Below, piece after piece: positions 23,168 to 35,700 of a stretch of 64,000 nt of DNA (positions are counted from its first letter, which is position 1; every line of letters starts with the position of its first letter). The DNA is taken from NCBI GenBank assembly GCA_002794735.1, contig NBAZ01000013.1, positions 248,001 through 312,000 on the forward strand, in the 5' to 3' direction. The position numbers were made by a program, and so were the translations under genes. Source of the DNA: Pyrrhoderma lamaoense (lineage: Eukaryota; Basidiomycota; Agaricomycetes; Hymenochaetales; Hymenochaetaceae). The notes under the pieces were generated by a model. The model did no database searches and had not been told where the DNA came from. It was given only the letters and a program-made list of their open reading frames with translations.

Positions 23168-24514
23168 CTAATTATTCAAATAAGCCATCAAGTTCCTCCT
23201 CCTATCCTCTTCCTTCTTTTTGATACGTTCGAAACCACGTCGACCGCGGCCCTCGCTGCGCTTTACCCGCTTCAAAGCTTCACTCGAACGGATGTGCGCA
23301 GCAATTGCTGACTGCGAGTGCGTCACTCGTCGGATGGGTGCTTTGTGAATACCAGATCCGGTCATCTTGGCTTTCAGGCCGATTCCCAACCGATCTGCTT
23401 TGAGAATTGTTGGAAGTGGAGTGAGGAGTGCATGGGGGTTGTGGTCGAGATCTTGATTATGGTTGTAGTCATGACCATAATCTATGTCCTCTTCCTCATC
23501 CCCCTCGCGTTTTAGTGGTATATCTTGTGGCAGTTTGGTTTGCGGTGAAAAGTTCTCTACGCTTAAGGCAGATGATCCTCTGATTTCGTCCTGAGCCTCG
23601 TCTTCATCATCCATTGTTGTAAGGTCGATGATCCGGTCGTCTACATATGAGAGGTCGATGACCTGCTGTTGGACTACAAATCTATCAGTAGTATCAGATC
23701 CTAAAGTTTCTTTTTGCTTTCCCTTATCATTAATGCCGTAACCAAGACCATTGCGAGCACGTGAGGCTCTCCCAATAGCTTCACCTTCTCTCCAACCTCT
23801 TTTTTCTAACATTGAGAAACCCTTATTACTCGGACCGATAGAAAGCCACACAGGTGGCGTGTATTGAGCTTCCGTAGGCATAGGCGGGGGATCTCGGGCT
23901 AGCATGTCCGCAAGCGTTGAGTATGAAGGAGTCCCATATCCCGATCCCGACGGCGTACTTGGGATCGAGATCTGGGACTCATTAGTACTGGTCTTTGAGA
24001 GGCTTGCAGCTTCAAGCGCACGAGTGATGAACCAATTATTTCTATCTTTTTTGATACCGTGATGACTACTGGGAATAGGAGCCCCTTGAGTCTTTTGGGT
24101 ATGAAGATCTTGAGATAGGGGTCCTATTGATGGTGTACTTTGCTTAGAGGAGGATGAAGGAGTCAAAGTACTAGACCTCGAGGTCTTCACAAGTGACCTA
24201 TACCAACTTCCCACACTCTTCTCTTCGTCTCCTGATTTCTCAGTTTCATTCTGGGCTGGAGTTCCAGTATTACAGCTAATACTTTCTGGACCCCATTGAT
24301 CATATTTGATCGTTGCAGCTACAAATTTGGGTGGATTTGTTACACGTTTGCTGGTACCAAACGGTTTTTCCGTTGACCATGGATCAGCATCATCGTGTTG
24401 CGGGATGTCTATCCCTGTACCAGCTTCGGGATCTAATTGGCCCGTTTCAATCTCAAGACGTTTGCGGTCTTCAGGGTTATAGTCCGATATGATGTGATAC
24501 GCAACAGTGGCCAT
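23168..24514 (-). CDS. G-patch protein resembling GPANK1 without ankyrin repeats
   Basis: A single-exon gene, rare for this window, of about 448 residues if the ATG at 24514 (MATVAYHIISDY) is used. A G-patch core lies in the middle: FSMLEKRGWREGEAIG then ARNGLGYG. The C-terminus has LLTPLPTILKADRLGIGLKA, then a VTHSQ segment, and a highly basic end (RGRRGFERIKKKEEDRRR) closing with LMAYLNN. That tail order (PIPTxLKxDxxGxG, RVTH, basic helix, YMN-like end) matches human GPANK1. The ankyrin repeats of the animal protein are absent, replaced by Ser/Thr-rich linkers. G-patches commonly activate DEAH RNA helicases, so a role in RNA processing is inferred. Confidence 0.75.
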   Translation of the reverse strand: MATVAYHIISDYNPEDRKRLEIETGQLDPEAGTGIDIPQHDDADPWSTEKPFGTSKRVTNPPKFVAATIKYDQWGPESISCNTGTPAQNETEKSGDEEKSVGSWYRSLVKTSRSSTLTPSSSSKQSTPSIGPLSQDLHTQKTQGAPIPSSHHGIKKDRNNWFITRALEAASLSKTSTNESQISIPSTPSGSGYGTPSYSTLADMLARDPPPMPTEAQYTPPVWLSIGPSNKGFSMLEKRGWREGEAIGRASRARNGLGYGINDKGKQKETLGSDTTDRFVVQQQVIDLSYVDDRIIDLTTMDDEDEAQDEIRGSSALSVENFSPQTKLPQDIPLKREGDEEEDIDYGHDYNHNQDLDHNPHALLTPLPTILKADRLGIGLKAKMTGSGIHKAPIRRVTHSQSAIAAHIRSSEALKRVKRSEGRGRRGFERIKKKEEDRRRNLMAYLNN

Positions 24515-24736
24515 GATGAGTTTAGTTGTATGTAAACTAAGGACTTCCGGATTCAATGTCATCCGCGCGGGGATGTGTAATGTAATCATGCACGTGACCT
24601 ATTGATATCCAGATCCATCCAGGAGTCATTGTGAAACTTTCTACTTTTTACGTGTAATTTGCTCTTCCTCCATAGCCGAAAGAAAAGAAAAACCTTGACT
24701 CTTACCGGGTTTAAATATTAATTTGAAAAAGGAGTC
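24515..24736. promoter_or_regulatory. Short divergent promoter between the G-patch and PQ-loop genes
   Basis: Only 222 bases separate the two start codons, so both promoters and 5' UTRs must share this interval. It is a likely bidirectional promoter. Confidence 0.55.
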
Positions 24737-26535
24737 ATGGGAAATGAGGAACTCAGTAATGCAGTATGTTGTTGTATACATATCATTAATAAAGCTTTTT
24801 TGACATTTTGTCATATCCAGCTTGGATGGGTTTCACTAGCATGCTGGTACATATTCTAAGTTGATGAATTACAATGAGAATAGTGAACACATAAACACTC
24901 TATAACTAGGATTGTAGTATACTCACCACAGATAGTGGAAAACTATCAGCTAAAGTCCGGTGAAGGACTCAGTGTTATGTTTGTCGTCATTTGGCTGCTA
25001 GGTGACCTATGTAATCTTATCGGTAAGGAGTTCATTTCCTTTAGATTGTGGAGTCTGATTTAATTTCTTTATAGGAGCTTGCATGGCAGGCCTCCAGGTG
25101 AATAATCTCGATGGTTCTTAGCAAACTTAATCTCAAATGAGTTTACCCCTCGCAGGCAACCGTTATCTTAGTGGCAATATACGTGAGTCCCACATTGTGA
25201 TTTATATGAGCCCTTTACTCATGGACGTACTGTACTTGGCTATCATACGGAACAGTACTCTCTCTGTGATATCACCCTACTCTCTCAGATCTACTACTAT
25301 CGATACTTCTATTCCGCCCATCCCATCACTCTAACTCCAAACGTCGTGTTATCCACTGAAAACGGGGAGGAAGCGCCTCTTCTCGTACGGTCGCCTTCGG
25401 CAACTTCAGAAACAAGAGAGAAAAAGTCAAAGTTCGGTTCAGCCGCTTTAAGATATATACTGGCCTTTATCTTTGTCATTGCAACCGGTATTGTAGCGTG
25501 GCTGGTCACGAGAGACATGAAAGGAGATGGCAATTCAAGTGGTGATAGACAGAAGGACGTCATTGAATGGAGGAGTCAGGTTATTGGTTGGACGAGCGCA
25601 GTTCTTTACCGTAAGTTATATGCGATTATCCTTCTTTGGCTTTTGGAATTGCAATGGGGACCGCAACCATGATCAGAACAGCAGTCCTCCACGCCAAGAA
25701 AATATGGTTTTCAGTATTCAATATCATATGGTTTGAAGTCTGGCAGTAATTATTATAGATTGTGGCGGTCCCTTACGCGAGAGATCTTCATCCTGAGTCT
25801 GAGCCTAAATTGGCCTCGACTCTGTACAATAGAATTGGATATTCAATACTAACTCGGATTCTTTTCTACCCATTTATTCGGTTCGTAGTGGGATCTCGGA
25901 TACCACAAATCTGTACGTTTCGTTCCTTTTCTTTACTTCTTGACCTCGTGTCCGGAATGCTCCGCCATTTACAAGGTGGGGAGGGAAGGAGGGAATACCT
26001 TCTGATAATCTGACTTCTTGCCTCTATCTGTGGCTTTTGTCTTTGTGTTATCAAGTGAAGAACTTTAAGACGAAGTGCGAAGGACTCTCGTTAGCTTTGT
26101 TTATGTTTGCAATTGCAGGAAATGTGACGTATGCGCTTTCGATATGTGCGGATTCAATGGAAAGAAAGCATCTCATTGCAAATGCTTCATGGCTCGCGGG
26201 TGAGTATAAATCTGGAACAAGGTATATAAATTACGGTATTGAATAGTTTCGTTCTACTTTACTCCCCACCCCACCTTCTCTCCCTTTCAATCTTTGCCTT
26301 GTGTAACATGATCTCTGTGGACATCCAGGAAGCGGGCTGACCATCTTTCTCGATTTGTTTGTAAGTGTGTCTTCTCCCCTCTCGCTTCGTATTAACCCCG
26401 CAGATATATTGAGATTGATTGCTATTTTTCCTTTTTTTCTGATGACTTTCCTTTTCTTGTTTGTTATACCAGGTCTTGACTCAGTTCTTCTACTTCCGCA
26501 CAAGGGTAGAAAAGGAAGATTTAGACTCGATTTAG
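24737..26535 (+). CDS. PQ-loop transporter (PQLC2/YPQ-type vacuolar amino-acid exporter)
   Basis: A seven-helix membrane protein of the family that exports cationic amino acids from vacuoles or lysosomes. Exon 1 is tiny (MGNEELSNA, ATG at 24737). Exon 2 gives LGWVSLACWYIF, then the first PQ-loop SPQIVENYQLKSGEGLSVMF. The next helix ends LGDLCNLIG, followed by ACMAGLQ, ATVILVAIY and YSLCDITLLSQIYYYR. A long loop (SATSETREKKSKFGS) precedes another helix. The second PQ-loop is QVKNFKTKCEGLSLALFMF with AIAGNVTYALSI. The last helix is GLTIFLDLFVLTQFFYFR, ending EKEDLDSI at TAG 26533-26535. At least seven introns. The junction after exon 2 is not clean in frame and may hide a missing base. Confidence 0.86.
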
Positions 26536-28707
26536 GCTCTTGACAGAGATGCAAGGTCCTTCCTGAAAAGTATAAAAACACAAGTGACCGTATAGAATGG
26601 TTATGACGACGATTAGGATAATATTAGAAGAGATAGATCGCTTACATGATGTATATATACACATAACTTTAGAAAAGGCAGTGAGAAAAACGGGAAAGAG
26701 AAGGAAGGGCACGTTGTAAGTCGAAGCGATCGATAACAGACGCATGGTGAAGCCACACCACACCATCAAATCAAGCTTTGTCGCGTCCTGACCTTGTTTC
26801 ACTCCGTCCCTTTTCATCTTATTAAAAGCTATAATTCATCTACTTTACTTCTCTCTTGGAGATTTGAGCTGCTATTGCTGATTCTGGTGATGTCTTATCC
26901 TTATAATGATTGTAAGGAATTAAGTACGAAGACACGAAAGAGATTGAGAGCTAGGATCTGAAAATACAGGAGAATTAGGCTGCCCCTGCCTCGTGTTTGA
27001 ACACGTTGAGAGTGATAATGGAATACCGAACTGTAAATGCAATGCATTGCATACACACCCACACATTTCGCCTTACTCCTCCGCGCGAGAAAGTAGGAGA
27101 GAACCCTTTGGGCCCTTGAGGAGGGGTGAGCCTATGACTGGACTTGGGTAGCCACGAGGCCGGTCGGGTCGTATTTGCCCTCAACTCACTTTCCCCCCCT
27201 CGGACAATATCCCTCGTACGTACATCCTCTCTTTCTCGCTGGCTGGCTTGCAGAGTAAGGAAGGAAGGCGAGAAAGCTTGGACGCCCGTGTCTCCATGCT
27301 TCTTCCTCGAGCCATTTCTTCATCTTCTCCTTTGCCTCTCGTTCCCAAGTCTTTTTGCCCTTACCCCCCTCTCTTACCCCTCTCATCTGCTCGTAGATTG
27401 ATATCATTCAATATCTCCTTCGAGGATTACCTCTCTTTCTGTACGCCCTTACGGCTATCTCAAGAAGAAATATCTCTTCTCATTTTTCAAATCGTACGGT
27501 GATTCGCGGTTTTCTCTCCCTCTCCCCTCTCCCTCTCCATTACTCTTTTAGCACATCATTTCTCCTCCCTCTTTCCCTGTCCTGCACCTTTTAACACGAG
27601 ATTTTATCTCCTTTAAATTTTCTCCTTCCCCAAAGGCAGTGCACAACTAGACGCACACGCTTCCACACAAACAAGTATCACTTATCCTCGACTGCCCCAT
27701 CCCCCAAACAAACTTGCCTGTTTTATCTATCTCTAAATTTCGTTCGATTCCTCCCCTCCAGTACCCCTCTCCATTATTGGTTTTCACTTTTCTAATCCTC
27801 TCTTCTCTGCTTCTCTAGCTTCTTCATTCTTATCTCATCGCGTCTACTTACATCTTCATTCTTGGCAGTTGGCCCACCCATCTCTGTTCCCCTTGACTAC
27901 TATTACGGGTATCTGGTGTTCTGATCCAATAATAAAGAGTGCGTAATGAACGTTCTTCTCTGTGCACGGGGCAATAAGCCCCATGCCACGCCCTCTATAG
28001 GAAGGGATCCTGATTGTGAATTTGTTTTGTTGTTCCTTAGATCACCCTTCACCACCGCCACCGGGCTCTGTGTGTCATATATTATTTTGTTTGATTCAAT
28101 TCTTTCTTGTGTGTCTCTTCGTGCGCACCAGTGGGCGAGGAGAAAGGAACAACAGAACTAGAGATCTCGGAACAAAACAACTCAGATTTAAGTTACCGGA
28201 GCCGCCTGTCTACAGGACACACACACGCACCCGCTACAAATTTTTATAATATTAGTTTTCTTTTTATAACGCGCTCTCGGGATACATATAAAAAGCAAGA
28301 CACCTAGCCTAACACCTCATCCTTCCGGTTCATTGACTAATACCTGTAAGTTTAATTTCCTTACTTTTCATATTTCCCACTTTAATAGGGTGTGTTTTTT
28401 GGGATGTGCGTATAGCTAATACCGGAATATCGGATATTACTCAGATAACTGGCTACTCCCTGAACGTTTAGACGCGTCCACGCATAGCACCGCTTTCCTT
28501 ACTCTCCATTCTAGGTTTGAGTGCTGAGCTCCGGAGCATAATAGCTATCAGGGTATTGCATCATACCCTCTAACTTCTTTCCTCCTCTCCTTTCTCAACA
28601 ACACTAGGAACAACAACAACGACGACGACGTTCTCCTTTCCTATATCTTCTAAAACACACAAACAACTAACTACGATACCAAATCGAGTCGAAGGAGATT
28701 GTCAAAA
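26536..28707. other. Long region upstream of the F-box gene
   Basis: About 2.2 kb with no convincing gene. From about 27190 to 27850 the plus strand is strikingly pyrimidine-rich (CT runs). A short AAC/GAC simple repeat sits at about 28608-28632, shortly before the ATG. A 5' UTR intron is possible. The short reading frames on both strands here follow base composition. Confidence 0.5.
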
Positions 28708-31444
28708 ATGGCAAGTGCCCGACATAGTACTGTGTATCCCGTCGAGAACACGAATATAAATATGAACATGGGGATGCGTGCTATCCCATCTATGTACTTC
28801 CGCCCTCCGTCACCCCATACATCGCGTGCTTCAACAGCATACCAAGCGGCTCAGATGAACATGCACCCTTTGCAATTTCAGCGAATGCACCTCCCGACTG
28901 GACGATCTACAGCGTCGTCTGCTGCTAGTGCCACGAGCTCTAATGGAGGATCGCGGCAACGAGATAATAGAGAAAGAGAGATTGTGGAGAAGGAGAGTGA
29001 GTGGGAGAAAGAATGGGAGAAAGAGAGGGAGATGGAAAGAGAGCTTGAGAGGAGAGAGTTTCAGCCTAAGCAAAGACATAGGGAAGCGCCGCAGAGTGAA
29101 GGGGAGAGAGATAAGGGGAAGGAGCGGGAGCGGGAGAAGCGGGTACCTGTCGCACCGAAGATGAGGAGAAGAGGCGGGAGTAGCAGCAGTAGTTCGGGGA
29201 GTTCGTGGGGCTATTCTCCTCGTTCTTCCTATACCCCAGAGCAACCTCCTCCTGCCCCTCCTTCGAGGCCTAAAACACCCATACCTTCTACTCCGTTGAC
29301 TCGTGTCCGCTCTCGACGCCATTCAGTCAGCGCGAGTTCGTCAAAGCCTTCGGTGAGGTTTGAAGATGACAGAGGGAGGAGTAAGAATATGAACGCCCCT
29401 CCGTCGACGTCGGCCCCTTCGAATTCGATCCCTCATCTCCGCGAAGCTATAAATACTTTGGAATCTCAAATGGCAAGCTTGATGAATGAAAGACGTGAAC
29501 TTGAAACGAGGCTTGAAAACGCAGTTCGGCAACAATCTCCTGTACAGCGACTCCCAGGTGAACTCCTTGGATCTATTTTTGATATCGGAGTGCATCATAT
29601 GGAAGAGGAAGATACGCTGTTGCTTTCGACGCTTATGCTTGTGTGTAAGGATTGGACAGAAGTGGCATTGAAGACTCCTGTGCTTTGGTCAAGGATTATT
29701 ATCGATGGTCCTAATTCGTTACCAAAAGCTCGACGGAAGCTATCTCGTTCTGGAGCTGTACCGCTTGATATAAGTATCCAGTTTAGTCCTCATGCGGAGC
29801 ATACCGTGATAGAGACGGTAGTGCATGCTCTTGATCTTTTGAGGCCTTCACTTTGGAGATGGCGTACGTTCAAATTGGCGGTTCCAACGCGTAACCATGC
29901 TTCTGCTGCGCTTTCTCAGTGTCGCGAGCCCGCACCTTTACTTGAGACGTTTGTAGTGCACGTTCATCATGTACTTAATGACGAGCCGAAGAGACCTCAT
30001 CACCTCGGAGGACCTGGTGGGATGAATGGTGTTGGCGGAAGTAATGCGTTACTTCCGTTGTTCCAGGGCCGGTCACCTAGATTGCGGGTTGCATCTTTCA
30101 CCTCATTTAATTTCGGATGGGACTCGACTTTATTCCGCCGACTTCGGGTGTTGAGATTGAATGGGTATTGGCATGCGTACGCTCCGAGTGTCAGTGTGAT
30201 TTTGGATGTGCTGCGTGCTTGTCCTGGTCTTGAAGAACTGGCGCTGAGGAATATGTCGGATGTGGATGAGAATCCTGAAGACGAGGATCTTACTAATTAT
30301 CATAACATCAATAACAGTAACAATGATGGTGGGTGCTATTATGCCGACCCGGATGAGGATGTACGTGTTGGTGGGAGTGTTTCAGGAGGGTCTACGATGA
30401 CATACTCACGTGAGGATGATATGATTCGTCTCACAAGACTTAAACATGCATCGTTTTATTATTCTGGACCGATGCGTACTCAGGCTATCTTTGCTCAAAT
30501 CGAGTTTCCTGCACTGGAAGATATCGAGTTTAGTTATATGGATAATGTGACTCCTATTCTAAAGCATCTGAAGAGACAGGCGATAACAGGTTCGTTACCC
30601 TTGAAGAGGATGAGGATTGAGGCTAGCTTGGTTAATGAGTTGAAGCTGGTGAGGGTGTTGCGTCGGCTACCGACAATGAAGACTCTTGAACTTGTTGATG
30701 CGGAGGACGTTTCGTCTCACTTCTTGAACGTGAGTTTTCTAGTTTTCTCTAATTGTTGGATCAGTGTTTAACAAAAATAAATGGCCTGTAAAATAGGCGC
30801 TCTCTGGACCGACATCGAGCCAGAACGAATGGATCTGTCCAAATCTCGAGGCGCTCAATTTCGACGGGTGCAACGCACTTGCATGGGACTCACTCCGTTC
30901 ACTAGTCGAGTCACGTCTTCCTGCCTCGGCGTCAGCTCGTATCTCGAAACCTTCTTCAAGTTCAAGTTCTGGCTCTGGTTCTGGTAACCGATCCAGTATC
31001 ATTGACAATGGAAATGGGCCCTATGCCCCAAGACGACACACAAATTACGTTTCGTCCGCTTCTTCATCCGCTTCTTCGTATGCAGCCCAACGATCTTCTT
31101 CACTCCCTTCTTTACCGACCCAATCCTATTCATCCGCATCCGCGTCTGCGTCTGCATCTACGTCTTCGTTTGGGTCTTCCTCAGCTAGATACTCTGCATA
31201 TTCCTCTGCATCTGGGGCTGCATCAACGTCTTCTTTCGTCAACATAAACGGTGTTGCTGGTGGGAGTAGGAATGGTAATCGAAATAGATCAGCGTCAAGA
31301 GGCGGGATTGCAGCACCTTGTCGATTGAAAGTTATTGACTTGACGAGGTGTGCGCAGATCAGTAAAGAGATGATACAGTGGTTGAGGATGTATGTTGATG
31401 ATGTGCGCTGTGAGAGTGAGCGTACGTATTGGGGTGAACTTTAA
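28708..31444 (+). CDS. F-box-like protein with charged N-terminal region
   Basis: Probable substrate-recognition subunit of an SCF-type ubiquitin ligase. The ATG at 28708 follows AAAA (MASARHSTVYPVENTN). The first 250 residues are low complexity, with a strongly charged Glu/Arg segment (EWEKEWEKEREMERELERRE) and Ser/Pro-rich blocks. A short coiled coil (MASLMNERRELETRLENAV) leads into the F-box-like core LPGELLGSIFDIGVHHMEEE and LVCKDWTEVALKTPVLWSRI, typical of Agaricomycete F-box proteins. The rest has leucine-rich-repeat-like strands (LRVLRLNGYW, LEELALRNMSD). One intron near 30730-30798 joins HFLN to ALSGPTSSQNEWICPNLEAL. The last exon has a long SASASAS tract and ends SERTYWGEL at TAA 31442-31444. 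This gene family is large in basidiomycetes. Confidence 0.85.
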
Positions 31445-32731
31445 GGTCTTTAGGTGGTTTGCAGACCTTCGTATGGAGGTAGGGGGAGAGGGTAGATGGA
31501 GATGTTACGAATTGTATCGTTTTTTCTTCTTTTCTTTTACCCTTCCTCCTGTTTCCTTATCCTGTCAAGTTTTCTTCTGTGTTGTAATCTCTCTATCTCT
31601 TTTTTTTGCTCTGCAAACAAACAACATGCCTTTTCTTTTGTATGTGTGTGTGCCAACCAAGTAACTTACATACTTCTGACGAACAATGAACAAAGTCTTC
31701 CTATCAAGCACCCAAGTCCTAAATACCTACGTTGACTAATTTCTTTCCCTTTCCCTTCTCTTATCCCTTTCTTTCTTTCGTCCATTATCACTCATATTCT
31801 ATTCTCGTCTTTGTTGTCGTTTATTGATGCATACAGTAGACCTGTTTTCTCTTTTGCTTCCCTGTCTTTTCCTTCGACTTTCTAGCACTTTTGTTTCTCT
31901 TTCCTTTTTTCTCTTGCCTCTTGTTATCATTGTTGTTCCTTTTTTGGCCATACTGAAAGCTTTTTTGCGTGTTTTCATATGATCTAGCTCAATTTTCTTT
32001 CATTCTTACTCCTTTTATTTCACTAATTCTTCGTTACGAACTGCATGAACATGGTTTTTCACTGTCCTGGTAATGTTGTCTATATGTGCATAACAACTAA
32101 TTCCCCCATCCCTTTCCGTTTCTCTTAGTTCCATCCCACCCTCTCCCTTCCCACATTGCCTCGTGTTTCTTTACCTGCCCTCCGCATCCAAGTATGTCAC
32201 TTTTTATGATGTATCACTCTCAACAATCCTAAAGTATGATTTTGAATAACAACGCACAAATTCTTGTTCTCTCTTCCCTTCCCTATTTTTACTCCCCTCT
32301 CAAACTGGTTTTTGACGTGTTTCTGTCTTACAATGCTAAGTTGAAGTGAAAAGAAAAAAAAATGTATATGAGGCTTATTTTTGGTCTTTCTTTTTGAGAA
32401 TATGTATACATAATAACCTTTATTACTTGTTAGCTTGTCGACTTAAATGTGTATATAGCGTATAAAAGCTGGCAAATACTCTCTTAAATAATTCAAGTGT
32501 ATCGTATGATAAGAGATATCTCGGCACCTTTGGCAATTTGGGGCTGAACTCAATAATATGCATGGCTTGCATTCCAGTTAAAGTCACTCGACAAGTGTAA
32601 GGAAAAATCCCAAGTCGAGAACACTAAAAGGGGCGAGCTAAGATCTTAGATTAGATCGAGCAAAATGAGGAAAGGGGGATATAGAATAAAACCCCAAGAA
32701 AGACCATCATATCAATGTAAACCAGTCTATA
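31445..32731. other. Convergent intergenic region between the F-box gene and RICTOR
   Basis: About 1.3 kb of T- and CT-rich DNA containing both 3' ends. The overlapping reading frames at 31392-31735 follow the T-rich composition and are not supported as a gene. Confidence 0.5.
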
Positions 32732-35700
32732 CTAAAATTCATCGTCCGCATCCTCTTCATCAGGCTTATAACGTCTACGATTAACCCCATTCATATTTTG
32801 TCCCCCTCGTCTCGACGTTTGTGCAGCATTTGGCACACGACTAGATGACTGAGCTTCTCTCTCTTTTTCTTTCTCCTTTTCTTCATCAAGGTCTTGGCCT
32901 TCGAATCCTACTACTCTGCGGACCGGCATGAGGCTCACAGGACGTTCGTGAGCAAGTGGTTTCCTCGGTTGGTTCTCTTCATCGGATGAGTCCATACTTA
33001 GCTCTTCCATACTCTCGTCACTCGAGCTTTGAGATGCTGCCGCGCGTGTGGGACGTCCGAAGATGCTGACCCTGGGCCGTAAACGTGGCTTGGGTTTCTC
33101 GTCATCTGGCTCATTTGCCTCCACATCCGACTCTCTTAGAGTCTTAGCATATGTTGTAAGCTTTCGGACTACAGTGGCATCGAGTGGGACGTCAAACAGC
33201 TCCAGGATATATCTTCGAACAGGTAGACGCAATCTCTGTGTTGAAATCAAATAGAGAACACGATAGTAGAGAGAAGGAGAGGAGAAAGCTTGTCGGAATT
33301 CTGATTTTGCTTTCATCCTGATGTGCTGATTAGCAATGTATGACAAGGGTATAAATATGAGTATGATTCCTTACTTCGCAAGAGATCGAGATGCGGTATT
33401 TGCTATGACAGTGTTTGCCAGGTTCCCTATCGTGGTGAGAATATCCAGCTCTTCTTGAGACGAAGGAGGCTCAAGTACACTCCTCCTCGCCGGTTGCTCG
33501 GGAACATTCCATGGTGAAATCTGAGGTGTGAGTCAGCTCCATTGACATATAAAGCTGTTTGATTGACTTACAGAAACAAATTTATCTATATCAGAAGGGA
33601 TACATAATCCTGTCGGTGCTCCTAGAGGAGATAAAGTCGAGTCCCATTCATAATCATCTAGTATCTCTGCCCCTGAGCCGTTGATGATATTAATCCAAGA
33701 ATAAAGAAGCATGTTCTAAAAGATATTTATTATTTTGGAAGAGAAAGGATATAGGTATAGCATACCCTCTGAGGGAGAGTACTGGAGAGGACTCGGCGAT
33801 GTCAATAATAACGGGAATGACCTCTTCTTCTTCAAGGAAATGAAGGCCACCTTCTCCTGTCGCAATATTTCCCTAAAGCCAACATAAGTTTAATTAGTTA
33901 ACGATAGGTTCAAGAAAACGAGCACTGAAAATGCTGTAGAGAAACTGACAACTGTCCAAAGCACACTTTTCAGCCTGAAGATGATTTCAAGATCATCGCT
34001 TTCTAGGGCATGCTGACGTATGAACTGAGCAAAATCGAGAAAATGTCCCTTTTCTTGTAAAACTTGGCAGCCAAGGTCCGTCTTAGCAAGTTCTCCGTAG
34101 AAGTGCGTAGGAGCAGCATTATCATATATTCTAGCAGTACGTTGCGTAAGTATTGATTTATATCAGAAATATATCGATGAAACCCACTGTTGCTCTTCTT
34201 CGAAGTCCTCGTTGCTTTGCATCAGCTCTCGAGATAAATATGTTTCGATTTCAACAACATATTGAAGATTCCGCTCCTTGTGATAGGACGAAAGATGAGT
34301 ACTCTAATCTATGAGAGAAGAGAATATTACAAACATGCAGCCAGATGTCCATTTCTCGTTCTATGAACCCGACTTCATAAAGGTAACGAAAACCTACGGG
34401 AGTAGCCATGAACCTTTTAGATAGAATAATTAGCATCCGCCTTCTAATATCAGGTTGAGAAAAAAATACCAACTTGAAGAGTAGTGTATTGGCCACCTCC
34501 CCAAGGTGCTCTAGAGTCGGATGCATATCAACAACGATTTTCAGGATATCTTGAGATTGGCAAGCCTCCTCCAGGAACTGTAGTGCAAGTTCCGAGACAG
34601 TTGGATCAGGGTCATATAGCTGCGTCAAGAGAAGACGCAGCATCCAAGCATTTGCAGTTTGAGTAGCTTGAATGAGTTTTCCCAAGTGACGAGTCGCAAA
34701 TAACCGTATATGCTAACATTGGTAGCTTAATTATGAAACAATGTCCTTGAAATACCAGACTGTACCTTGTAACTCGAGGTTAGAGCCTTAGATAGTACAA
34801 TACGAGGATGTCCATCACTGTAAGAAGTTGAGAATCTACAGAAAGGCCCAGATGTAATTATACACGTACTTTGTGTAGTCCAAATTTTCTATGATACCTT
34901 TTATCAAGTCTTCCCGACTTCTTAGTTCACTCATGCGATAAAAAGCAGTAAATATTTTATGCTTTTCAAGTAATCTGGAGCTATATGTCACAATCTGATT
35001 TTTGTATTGTAAAGATATGGCTTACTCAAGACCGTCTTTCTGTTTACTTAGAGTTCCAAGCATTTCAAGATATCCAGAAGTTAGAGTCTCTTCAACCCTC
35101 TTTTTTGAGAAAATTGGGTCGAAATCAGAAGCTGCGCTTGAACTTAGTAACTACATTGTATTAGCTCTGATATGCGGCATAAAGGCCCTCTCAATTCTTA
35201 CAGGATCCAATTGTCGGAAGCCCTTCACGATCTGTGGTAAAAGCTCGTCTTCTGTTGTAAGATACTTGATACCGTCAGGATTTGCCATTAGTGTGGTGAG
35301 AAGTGTACACCCCAGCTTTATCCATTTCAGATTTGTCTATGAAAATATTGTTGAATCAATAAGCAAAGGATCAAAAACTTTTTGAATAACTGTTTACTTT
35401 CGGCTTTTTGCTGATTTCTGAGAAACGACGACTTTCAGGATGAAAAAATGTCATCAACCGTTTTACGAATTTTGATACTTTGATGGCCTCTTCTAGGCGC
35501 TTGGGATTGAGTAAAGGCCCTTCAATCAAATCTAATAGGGTATCATAATTCCATTTTGTATAATCTCGCGTCAACATGACCTATTTAAAGGATATTAACG
35601 ATATAGATACAAAGTATAGGATAATGAAACACCTGGGTATCAATGATGGATGCTTGAAAAGTCTTATCATCCATCTGCATGGCCATCTTAATTTTCACTT

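Noticed and set aside
31392..31735. Overlapping plus-strand frames after the F-box gene
   Set aside because: They begin inside the F-box coding region in other frames and run through T-rich 3' sequence.
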